Below are positions 1 through 6,325 of a stretch of DNA of 6,801 nucleotides, one piece after another. Below the pieces are notes generated by a model that saw nothing but the letters and a program-made list of their open reading frames with translations, searched no databases and was not told where the DNA came from. The first letter of the stretch is position 1, and each line of letters begins with the position of its first letter. A program made the translations under genes and the position numbers. Origin of the DNA: Bacillota bacterium (GTDB lineage Bacteria; Bacillota; Clostridia; Christensenellales; QAND01); contig DXZF01000100.1 in the NCBI GenBank assembly GCA_019415425.1, positions 1-6,801 on the forward strand. The letters run 5' to 3'.

Positions 1-365
1 CTCAAATCCAGCATGTTGAGCACATTTGTATACGACAATTCGTACTGCAGCGAAAAGCCCAGCACATCAAATGCACCCAGCGGGTCGCCCGACTCCAGGG
101 CATACAGCGATTCCCCATTTTCCCGCAGCGCCCGCTCCGCATCCACCCACGGCGCATACGCGCGCTCGCAGGCCACAAAGTCGCAATCATTGAGCACCTG
201 ATAGAGGATCCGCGAGCCCATATGGCTCATCCCCACCTCATATACATCGGGAAAGCAGAGCGCAAAGCGCACTTTGCCCGCCGGGTCCTTGTGTACGCTG
301 TACAGCTCCCCACCGGTATAACGCGCAGGTTTGTCCACATGCGCAATCCAACTTCGATTGACCAT
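1..365 (-). CDS. Radical SAM protein of the TIGR03960 type, N-terminal part (truncated by window)
   Basis: The reading frame from ATG at 365 stays open to the window edge and gives 121 residues beginning MVNRSWIAHVDKPARY. Recognisable family landmarks are DKPARYTGGE (about residues 11-20), FPDVYEVGMSHMGSRILY (about 39-56), ACERAYAPWVDAE (about 64-76), LESGDPLGAFDVLGF (about 89-103) and LQYELSYTNVLNMLDL (about 105-120). From memory this matches the N-terminus of the B12-binding-domain radical SAM family TIGR03960. That family sits beside spoIVFB, rng and rplU in many Clostridia, often with a DUF2344 partner. The CxxxCxxC iron-sulfur motif would lie beyond the window, so radical SAM chemistry is inferred from family resemblance, not seen. 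The start is supported by GAGAGG at 375-380, nine bases upstream. The ATG at 368-370 is in another frame. The gap to the upstream M50 gene is 21 bases, so the two are probably co-transcribed. The family's substrate is unknown to me. Confidence 0.85.
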   Translation of the reverse strand, partial: MVNRSWIAHVDKPARYTGGELYSVHKDPAGKVRFALCFPDVYEVGMSHMGSRILYQVLNDCDFVACERAYAPWVDAERALRENGESLYALESGDPLGAFDVLGFSLQYELSYTNVLNMLDL

Positions 366-386
366 ACCATCCGTCCTCTCAAAACA

Positions 387-1271
387 CTACTTTACATGAT
401 ACGGATTTACATGGTCAAGGATTTTCTCCAGCGTACATGTGTACCCCAAATCCACAATGCCCTGTAGTAGTTGAGTCTCGGTCAAATGCCCCAAAGGGCG
501 CATGGCGTCGTCCACCACTTCAATGCTGCTCACCGTGCCGCGCCGCAGCCGGCCAATGACCTGTGTAGCCTGTAGATCCTTATGTGCAGTGAGCGTATCG
601 CGCGCCATGGGCGCCCGGCGTACGCGCATGCGCTTTTGTTCCGCCTGTTTCATCGCGCCATACATGCTGCTGCGGTTTAACTGGTAGGCACTTGCGAGCA
701 GCAACACCCCGATGCCGATCAGGCTGAGGTTGACGCGCCCGGTCTGCATCCACGCGCTCATCGCCGCGCCGACCACCAGCACGCCCATCCCCATGCCCAG
801 GTAGCAGCTGATGCGCCTGGCCCGCTCCATGCCCACAATCGGTTGCAGGCAGGCGCAGAGCATGCGGCCGCCGTCCAACGGCACTGCGGGCAGCAGATTG
901 AACAGGCCAATGGCCAGATTGCTCTGCACCCACAGCGACAGCGCAGGCGAATACTGATTGGGGAAGACCCACAGCAGAACCTGTACCAACAGCAAATTGG
1001 CCACGGGGCCGGCCAGCGCAATCAGGAATTCGCTGCGCCCCGAAGGGGCGCGCTCCATCTTCGCCACGCCGCCAAAGGGCAGGAGTGAGACGCTCTGTGT
1101 CTTGACCCCAAGGACCCTTGCCATGAGCACATGTGCCATTTCGTGTACCAGCACGCATGCGAACGCGACGAGCAATGGGGACAGCATGCCAAACAGGGCC
1201 GCCGGCACACACAGCGCCAGCAGCAACGGGTCCACGCGCAGTTTGACGCCCGCAATCCTCCCAACACACAT
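387..1271 (-). CDS. spoIVFB: SpoIVFB-like M50 (site-2) intramembrane metalloprotease
   Basis: A 294-residue polytopic membrane zinc protease. In B. subtilis SpoIVFB sits in the outer forespore membrane and cleaves pro-sigma-K in the mother cell. The zinc motif HEMAH lies at residues 43-47, the same numbering I recall for B. subtilis SpoIVFB (H43, E44, H47). The second motif NLLPAVPLDGGR runs from 125 to 136, with D133 as the likely third zinc ligand. Other family marks are LLPFGGVAKME (63-73) and ALAGPVANLLL (85-95). About six hydrophobic segments fill residues 15-200. A basic linker (KRMRVRRAP) follows, then a soluble tail of about 70 residues (roughly 221-290) that resembles the single CBS domain of SpoIVFB. 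The ATG at 1271 lies 2 bases after the stop of the SpoIVFA-like gene, consistent with translational coupling; a G-run near 1280-1284 could be the ribosome binding site. Other M50 proteases such as RseP carry PDZ domains, which are absent here. Protease class is near certain; the sporulation role is inferred from architecture and gene order. Confidence 0.93.
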   Translation of the reverse strand: MCVGRIAGVKLRVDPLLLALCVPAALFGMLSPLLVAFACVLVHEMAHVLMARVLGVKTQSVSLLPFGGVAKMERAPSGRSEFLIALAGPVANLLLVQVLLWVFPNQYSPALSLWVQSNLAIGLFNLLPAVPLDGGRMLCACLQPIVGMERARRISCYLGMGMGVLVVGAAMSAWMQTGRVNLSLIGIGVLLLASAYQLNRSSMYGAMKQAEQKRMRVRRAPMARDTLTAHKDLQATQVIGRLRRGTVSSIEVVDDAMRPLGHLTETQLLQGIVDLGYTCTLEKILDHVNPYHVK

Positions 1272-1273
1272 GG

Positions 1274-2017
1274 TTACTGCGCCCCCAGATAGCTCAACGG
1301 GTTGCGCGCAGCCCCCGAAGCGTGCAGGGCAAACACCAGCACTCCATCCTCGCCCAGCGTACCGATCTCCTGCCCCTTTTGTACCTCTGCCCCTTTGTCC
1401 AAAGGCGATTTGGCCAGCCCGTAGTAGTACGTCTCCAGCCCGTCTGCGTGTTCGATGCGCAGATAGTTGCCGTACTGTTCGCTCACGCCCCGCTTGGTCA
1501 CACGCCCTGCATCGATCGCCACCACTTTTGCCCCTGCGGCCGCCTGAAAGGCGATATTGGGCAGATTGTCCTGCCCAAAGGAACGCATGAGGTTCCCCTC
1601 TACCGGGTAACAGCGCTGGCTCTGCGTGCCAAAGACCGCAGCCGCACCCGGGAACAGGTTTTCCACAAACTTGAGCCGGCCCAACGTCTCGTCCAGATCC
1701 AGATCATACGTGAACAGCTGTGTCAGCGTCTGCCGTGCGTTCTGTGCAAATGTGCCGGGCACAAAGCGCACCAGCAAACACAGCGCGGCCACCGCTGCAC
1801 ACACCGCCATTTTGATCTGTAACCCGCTCCAACGCCTGTGCTTTGCCTCTTTTGTGTGCGCCGTCCGATGCCGCCTCTGTGTAGCAGACGCTCCACTGTG
1901 CCTGCGCCGGGCCGGCAGCAAAGCGCGCACCGGTGCTTCTGGCGGCGCATGGTGTGATGCGCGCTGCTCCGACAGCTCACGCGAGACAAACGTCGCCGTT
2001 TCCCGCTGCTCCTGCAT
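1274..2017 (-). CDS. spoIVFA: SpoIVFA-like membrane protein with degenerate LytM/M23 domain
   Basis: A 247-residue protein. It has a basic, low-complexity cytoplasmic tail (about 1-68, rich in Arg and His), one transmembrane segment (about 70-87, MAVCAAVAALCLLVRFVP) and a C-terminal LytM/M23 fold (about 137-247). Fold marks include NLMRSFGQD, GAKVVAIDAGRV, YGNYLRIEHADG, KGAEVQKGQEIGTLG and the final NPLSYLG. The catalytic zinc ligands seem to be missing: the H..D segment reads NIAFQAAAG, the YaHL site reads YYYGL, and the HLHFEV site reads VLVFALH. A peptidase role is therefore unlikely. B. subtilis SpoIVFA, about the same size and with the same topology, holds SpoIVFB inactive until the forespore protease SpoIVB signals. 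The position directly before spoIVFB supports that role here. The start has a good AGGGGGA ribosome site at about 2024-2030. An alternative label is 'M23 family metallopeptidase', which automatic annotation may give. The orthology is inference from layout, topology and neighbour. Confidence 0.83.
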   Translation of the reverse strand: MQEQRETATFVSRELSEQRASHHAPPEAPVRALLPARRRHSGASATQRRHRTAHTKEAKHRRWSGLQIKMAVCAAVAALCLLVRFVPGTFAQNARQTLTQLFTYDLDLDETLGRLKFVENLFPGAAAVFGTQSQRCYPVEGNLMRSFGQDNLPNIAFQAAAGAKVVAIDAGRVTKRGVSEQYGNYLRIEHADGLETYYYGLAKSPLDKGAEVQKGQEIGTLGEDGVLVFALHASGAARNPLSYLGAQ

Positions 2018-2053
2018 CCGGATTCCCCCTTTGGTTCATTGACCCTGTAAGGG

Positions 2054-2082
2054 AGTATATGCGCGCAGCAGGGCAAATAAAA
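2054..2082 (-). promoter_or_regulatory. Candidate sigma-E-type promoter ahead of spoIVFA
   Basis: On the minus strand CATATACT (2061 down to 2054) fits the sigma-E -10 pattern CATAnnnT. It is preceded, after 13 bases, by TTTTATTT (2082-2075), which matches the -35 pattern (G/T)(A/C/T)ATAnnT except at one position. Transcription would start near 2047, leaving a leader of about 30 bases that includes the AGGGGGA ribosome site. The site lies between the rodA terminator and the spoIVFA start. The same bases also offer TATACT as a housekeeping -10, but the hexamer at -35 (TTTTAT) is then poor. B. subtilis spoIVFAB is known to be sigma-E controlled, which makes the match attractive. Short degenerate motifs arise by chance, so this is only a candidate. 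Confidence 0.42.
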
Positions 2083-2100
2083 CAGCCTCAAAAGGGCAGC

Positions 2101-2128
2101 AAAAAGGGCCGGGAGAACTTCCCGGCCC
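2101..2128 (-). terminator. Intrinsic terminator after rodA
   Basis: Read on the minus strand, a perfect 9-base-pair, mostly G-C stem (GGGCCGGGA / TCCCGGCCC, 2128-2120 with 2114-2106) closes a 5-base loop and is followed at once by TTTTT (2105-2101). It starts 14 bases after the rodA stop. The plus strand lacks a T-run after the stem, so it acts in one direction. It should end or strongly reduce transcription of the mre-mrd module before spoIVFA. Confidence 0.92.
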
Positions 2129-2142
2129 CAAGTGGGGTGCTG

Positions 2143-3282
2143 CTACCATCGAGAGCCGATGTTGAGCACCAGCCCATAGGAGATCATATTGGTCAGCATG
2201 TTGCTGCCTCCATAGCTGACAAACGGCAAGGGAATGCCGGTGACCGGCATGAGGCCCATGGTCATGCCGATATTTTCAAATACGTGGATAAAGATCATGC
2301 TGGCCACACCCACCACGACGATGGAGCCAAATCGGTCGCGCGTGCGCAACGCGATGCGGAGCGTACGGTACAACAGGCACCCGAACAGCAGAATCAGAAT
2401 GCATCCGCCCACAAACCCGAACGTTTCACCGGTAACCGAGAAGATAAAATCCGATTCCTTGACAGGCACCCAGCTCAGCTGCGAAAGGTGTCCCTCGGCA
2501 AACATACCTTTGCCTGTCACCTGGCCCGACCCGATGGCGATTTGCGAGCGCTCTACGTTGTATCCGATACCTGTCGGATCCAGCGACGGGTCGAAGAAAG
2601 AGAGAATGCGGTTCTTCTGCATATCCGAGAGCAACAGCCACGCAACAGGCAGGCATACGGCAAGGCCGCCCGCCAGCGACAGCACAATTTTCTTGCCCAG
2701 GCCTACCACAAAGAGAATGCCCGCGGCCACGCACACCAGCACCATGGCCGTGCCCATATCCGGCTGCAATGCCACCAGCAAAAACGGCAGGGCGACGATC
2801 AACGCGGGCTTCCACAGTTCCCGGAACGAGTCGATCTTCTGCTCCTGCGGTCTGCTGGCAAATATCGAGGCCAGCATGAGCATGAGCGAAATCTTCATCA
2901 GCTCGCTCGGTTGGAAGCCCACCGAGCCAAACCGATACCAGCTGACGGTGTTATTGGTCACCGTGGCCAGCAGGTACAACAGCGCCAGCACGACGACGTT
3001 GATCCAGTAGATGATGGGTGCGGCATCGCGCAGCGCCGTATAGTCGATCATCATCACGATCAGCATCGCCACCAGGCCGATGACAAACCAGATGGCCTGC
3101 CGGATCACGAGGTTCAAGTTGAGATTGGCCAGCTTTTCCGAGAGCGTCGCCTCGTTGCCGGTGGCGGGCGACGCCATGGCCGCCGCCAGGCTCAGCAGGC
3201 CAAAACAGACCAGCGCCAGAATGTTCAACAGCAGCAGCCAGTCAATTTTGCGGATGGTTTTTTGATCCAGTAATTTTCGCAT
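2143..3282 (-). CDS. rodA: RodA, SEDS peptidoglycan glycosyltransferase
   Basis: A 379-residue polytopic protein of the SEDS family (RodA/FtsW/SpoVE), with about ten hydrophobic segments. RodA polymerises glycan strands from lipid II in the cytoplasmic membrane and works with the class B PBP encoded just upstream. Visible marks: W115 in TVSWYRFGSVGFQPSELMK; QPDMGTAMVL (D175); SFFDPSLDPTGIGYN; IAIGSGQVTGKGM; and D278 in VPVKESDFIF, which aligns with the catalytic Asp known in E. coli (D262) and B. subtilis RodA. The C-terminal PLPFVSYGGSNML is the family signature. I chose ATG at 3282 because AAGGGAG lies directly upstream (3293-3287). A TTG at 3309 would add nine residues but lacks such a site. 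The gap to mrdA is 33 bases, so they share a transcript. The pairing with PBP2 and MreCD argues for RodA over FtsW or SpoVE. Confidence 0.95.
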   Translation of the reverse strand: MRKLLDQKTIRKIDWLLLLNILALVCFGLLSLAAAMASPATGNEATLSEKLANLNLNLVIRQAIWFVIGLVAMLIVMMIDYTALRDAAPIIYWINVVVLALLYLLATVTNNTVSWYRFGSVGFQPSELMKISLMLMLASIFASRPQEQKIDSFRELWKPALIVALPFLLVALQPDMGTAMVLVCVAAGILFVVGLGKKIVLSLAGGLAVCLPVAWLLLSDMQKNRILSFFDPSLDPTGIGYNVERSQIAIGSGQVTGKGMFAEGHLSQLSWVPVKESDFIFSVTGETFGFVGGCILILLFGCLLYRTLRIALRTRDRFGSIVVVGVASMIFIHVFENIGMTMGLMPVTGIPLPFVSYGGSNMLTNMISYGLVLNIGSRW

Positions 3283-3315
3283 CTGTCTCCCTTTTCCATG
3301 GATGCCCAACAGGCG

Positions 3316-5769
3316 CTATTCTACAAGCTCACCTGGCTGCGGCAGCGTCGAATTCTCCTGCTGCTCCTGCCTGTCGCGGTAAAAGCCGATGATGTCGCGC
3401 GCAGCCTGCCCGGCCAACGCGCCGCTGTAGCCGTTGGGAATGTAGATGACCACGGCGATCTCGGCATTTTCAATGGGCGTATAGGCGACGAACCACGCCG
3501 TGTTTTCCAGGTCGATCGTGCCCACCTGCGCCGTGCCCGTCTTGGCCGCCATGTCGTTGACATACGGAAAGCCTACGAACATGTCTGCACCGGTACCGCC
3601 GTCTTCGGCGGAGATCACCTCGCGCATGCCTTCGCGGATCAGATCGAGATAACCGTTCCGATCGCCCAGCGTGCTGACCACCTTGGGATCGCTCTCCTGA
3701 ATGACGGTACCATCCCGATCCACGACGCGCTTGATAATGGTACTCTGATACACCGTGCCGCCGTTGGCAATGGCAGAGATGTAGCGCGCCACCGCGATAG
3801 GCGTCACCGCCGTGACCGACTGGCCAATGCCGGTGATGACGGTCTGAAGCGGGTTCCAGGTGATCTCGTAGAGGATGGAGTTGATGGTCAAGTGCCATCT
3901 GCGCGCATACGAGATGGATTCGGGAATATCCAACTCTTCCCGCAAGATGCTGCGGATGGCCGGGCCGATGTCGGTGGTGGAACCGACCAGTTGCACGATG
4001 CGCGTGGCCGCCGTCTCCACCTGCTCGTCAGAGTATTCCACATTGCGCATCGTTCCAAACAGGTGCAGTTGCTTTTTTACCGCCTCCAACACCAAATACG
4101 GCTTGGAATTGAGCTGCCCGGTACGGATGTCCTTGGTGTTGTCGTACAGCACCTGCTGATTGGCCACGTGGCTGGTCACTTCGCCCGTCAATTCTATGCC
4201 GGTCTGGCTGGTGAGGCCGAAGATGTCCGCCCACTTGTTGAGCTTGCTGATGCCCAGGTTGTTGGCCACGGTGTAAAAATAGTAGTTACAGCTGTCTTTG
4301 AGGGCCTTGACGATGTTCTCGTCCGTGTGCTTGCTGGGGTCCTTTTGCCAGCAGGAGGGCGCCCTGCCCTGTGTGACGATCTCGGAAAACTCGGTCTGGC
4401 AGTCGATGGTGGTCTCTGGGGTGATCGCCCCTTCCATCAATCCCGCATAGCCGGTAACTATCTTAAAGATGGAGCCGGGCTCGGCACGCGAACTGATGGC
4501 CTTGTTGAACAGCGGCGTGGTGGTCTCATCGTTCAGCGTGGCGTAGTCCTCTTCCGAAATTCCGCCGGTGAACAGGTTGGGGTCATAGGATGGATAGCTG
4601 GCCAGCGCCAACACCTGCCCCGTATTGACATCCATGACAATCGCTGCGCCGGTTTTGGCAAAGCGCGTAGCCGTGCCGCCGCGGTCCTGTTCCTTTTGCT
4701 GGTATTTTTCCAGGTTGGCGTTGTAAATCTGTTGTTGTGTCTGGTTGATGGATTGGATATTGCTCTCCAGCGCCTCCTCGACCTTCTTTTGCAGGTCGGC
4801 ATCGATGGTGAGCACGACGTCGTAACCCGGGCTGGCCTCCGTCTCGCTCAACACGCGGGTGGCCTTGCCGCGGCTGTCGATCTCCACCACCTGTTTGCCC
4901 ATGCGCTCTCCGCTGTTGCTGGTCAGATACTCCTCCATGGTCGCTTCCACGCCCGATACACCCACCAGAGCGTCGGCGCTGTAACCCTTTTCGGACAGTT
5001 CTTCCAGCTGCTCCTCACTGTACACTTTGGACATATAGCCCACTACATGCGAAGCCAGCGTGCCACGCGGGTATACGCGCGTATAGCTCTGCACAGCGCT
5101 CATGCCTTCGAGATCGTTGGCGCGCTGCGTGATCTCCGCCACCGTGCTGGCGTCCACATCGTAGGCAATGACGACGGGTACGTATGACTTGAACGCGTAG
5201 TTCTGTACTTCCTGCCAGATGGAGAGCACCTTGTGCGCCGTCTCATAGTCCAACTCATCGGGGATCATGTAGCGTTGACGCAGCGTGTTGAACGCCTCCT
5301 CCGCTGTGGCTGTCTCATCGATGCTCATATTGCTGCGCCACAGCCTTTCCCGGCTGGCAATCGCCGATTCGCTGGTAATGCCGCCCCAGTAAAAGTAATA
5401 CGCACCGTTTTCATCCCGCCGGATGGAGAAGGTGTCGATCACCTCGTTGCCGTTCCTCTCCAAAATTTCGATGGTCTGTAAGATGATATCGGTATAGATG
5501 GCGCGCCACTTTTCGCCGGTACGCAGCGGGTCGCGGTAAAAATTGATGTTGTAACTGGTCTTGTCATAGGCCAACGGAACGCCGGAAGAATCCAAAATGC
5601 TGCCGCGATTGGCGCTAACGGTCAGCGTGCGCGTCATGTTGTCGTCACTTTCGGCGCGATACGTTTCACCCTTTATAACAGTCAAGTTGAACAGTGCGCC
5701 GGTCAGCACCAGCAGCAGCGCACCGAAAATCGCCATCATGCGGAAAATTTGTTTCTTTTGAAAATCCAA
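3316..5769 (-). CDS. mrdA: Penicillin-binding protein 2 (class B PBP, elongation transpeptidase)
   Basis: An 817-residue monofunctional DD-transpeptidase that crosslinks lateral-wall peptidoglycan as RodA's partner. It has a short cytoplasmic N-terminus, one membrane anchor (about 8-32) and a dimerisation/pedestal region opening with NRGSILDSSGVPLAYD (from N54). VVGYMSKVYSEEQLEEL and VGVSGVEATMEEYL follow, the latter being the usual linker motif. The transpeptidase domain carries all three active-site motifs: S433-I-F-K436 (after AEPG), S493-C-N495 and K743-T-G745. It is longer than E. coli PBP2 (about 633), partly because of extra residues between E530 (TGIELTGE) and W638. The start is TTG at 5769: an in-frame TGA lies two codons upstream and GAGG sits 7 bases before the TTG. 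The first in-frame ATGs (residues 11-12) would cut into the membrane anchor. A 40-base gap separates it from mreD. The protein is expected to be a beta-lactam target. Confidence 0.95.
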   Translation of the reverse strand: MDFQKKQIFRMMAIFGALLLVLTGALFNLTVIKGETYRAESDDNMTRTLTVSANRGSILDSSGVPLAYDKTSYNINFYRDPLRTGEKWRAIYTDIILQTIEILERNGNEVIDTFSIRRDENGAYYFYWGGITSESAIASRERLWRSNMSIDETATAEEAFNTLRQRYMIPDELDYETAHKVLSIWQEVQNYAFKSYVPVVIAYDVDASTVAEITQRANDLEGMSAVQSYTRVYPRGTLASHVVGYMSKVYSEEQLEELSEKGYSADALVGVSGVEATMEEYLTSNSGERMGKQVVEIDSRGKATRVLSETEASPGYDVVLTIDADLQKKVEEALESNIQSINQTQQQIYNANLEKYQQKEQDRGGTATRFAKTGAAIVMDVNTGQVLALASYPSYDPNLFTGGISEEDYATLNDETTTPLFNKAISSRAEPGSIFKIVTGYAGLMEGAITPETTIDCQTEFSEIVTQGRAPSCWQKDPSKHTDENIVKALKDSCNYYFYTVANNLGISKLNKWADIFGLTSQTGIELTGEVTSHVANQQVLYDNTKDIRTGQLNSKPYLVLEAVKKQLHLFGTMRNVEYSDEQVETAATRIVQLVGSTTDIGPAIRSILREELDIPESISYARRWHLTINSILYEITWNPLQTVITGIGQSVTAVTPIAVARYISAIANGGTVYQSTIIKRVVDRDGTVIQESDPKVVSTLGDRNGYLDLIREGMREVISAEDGGTGADMFVGFPYVNDMAAKTGTAQVGTIDLENTAWFVAYTPIENAEIAVVIYIPNGYSGALAGQAARDIIGFYRDRQEQQENSTLPQPGELVE

Positions 5770-5791
5770 TGGTCAACCTCACAAATTCACG

Positions 5792-5807
5792 CGCATGCGC
5801 ACATGCG
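5792..5807 (-). other. Small intercistronic stem-loop between mreD and mrdA
   Basis: The minus-strand transcript can fold as CGCATG, loop TGCG, CATGCG, a perfect 6-base-pair stem just after the mreD stop and upstream of the GAGG ribosome site of mrdA. There is no T-run, so it is not a terminator. It could affect translation or message stability, or be chance. Confidence 0.3.
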
Positions 5808-5809
5808 TC

Positions 5810-6325
5810 TCAATCCAGGCCCGTACGATGCCGCACGGCCATGTACCCACTTGTCAAAAGCAATCGCAATCCCAAAAATACCGGGATGGCCAACACGCCG
5901 GTCATCACGGCAGTCGGAAGAATGAACCGAATGAGCAAAATCAGTACATTGCCCAGCTGCACGCCAACAAACAGGCCCATCACCGCCGTGATGATTTCCC
6001 GTATAATGTACAGAACGCCCACAAACACGCCAAAGGCCAGCGGCGTCTGCTGCATGCCGCGATCGTAAACCGCACCGGCCATGTACCCTGTCACCAGGTA
6101 GATCAGCGCATAGAAGCCGCGCACCGGGGCAAAGAGCAAATCCATCAGCACACCGGCGCACAGCCCGCTCAGCGCTCCGCTCATGCGGCCGTACACGGCG
6201 CCCAAACACGCCATGACGCACAGCGTCAGGCAGGGCTGCAACTGTAGGATCTGCAATCGTGTGAACACGGCACAGTCCAGCGCCACTGAGAAAAACAATA
6301 GCAAAAAGATGGTCAGCCGTCTCAT
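5810..6325 (-). CDS. mreD: MreD, rod shape-determining membrane protein
   Basis: A small (171-residue) and very hydrophobic protein, the usual size for MreD. It has about five membrane segments over residues 4-163. The most typical stretch is GALSGLCAGVLMDLLFAPVRGFYALIYLVTGYMAGA (about 50-85), carrying the G...G...G...D......G.......GY..G pattern of the family. MreD is an integral membrane partner of MreC in the elongasome; its biochemical role is not well defined. The ATG overlaps the mreC stop as ATGA (6325-6322), indicating translational coupling, and an AAGGAG lies about 11 bases upstream inside mreC. It ends in a short basic tail (VRHRTGLD). Sequence conservation in this family is weak, so the identification rests on both pattern and position between mreC and mrdA. 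Confidence 0.92.
   Translation of the reverse strand: MRRLTIFLLLFFSVALDCAVFTRLQILQLQPCLTLCVMACLGAVYGRMSGALSGLCAGVLMDLLFAPVRGFYALIYLVTGYMAGAVYDRGMQQTPLAFGVFVGVLYIIREIITAVMGLFVGVQLGNVLILLIRFILPTAVMTGVLAIPVFLGLRLLLTSGYMAVRHRTGLD

Noticed and set aside
2..467. Short frames on both strands near the left edge
   Set aside because: They overlap the conserved radical SAM N-terminus or the SpoIVFB 3' end, and none has family resemblance.
580..1269. Minus-strand 229-codon frame starting 2 bases from the SpoIVFB start
   Set aside because: It is a shifted frame inside the M50 gene with Arg/Gly/Ala-rich low-complexity translation; the overlapping frame has HEMAH and PLDGGR.
1933..3273. Open plus-strand frame of 446 codons antisense to rodA and the spoIVFA 5' end
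   Set aside because: Same in-register effect opposite rodA. The product is rich in His, Gln and Arg with no fold signature, and it crosses a terminator and an intergenic gap.
3298..5187. Open plus-strand frame of 629 codons antisense to PBP2
   Set aside because: It lies in codon register with PBP2, so its stops would need TTA, CTA or TCA codons in the sense gene, which are rare in this GC-rich sequence. The translation shows no known domain, while the sense strand has all PBP2 motifs.
5791..5800. Perfect 10-base palindrome GCGCATGCGC as an operator
   Set aside because: It is inside the small stem-loop already noted, occurs once in the places checked and matches no known regulator site.
5795..6247. 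Plus-strand 150-codon frame opposite mreD
   Set aside because: In codon register with mreD and rich in His and Gln; a shadow of the hydrophobic sense codons.
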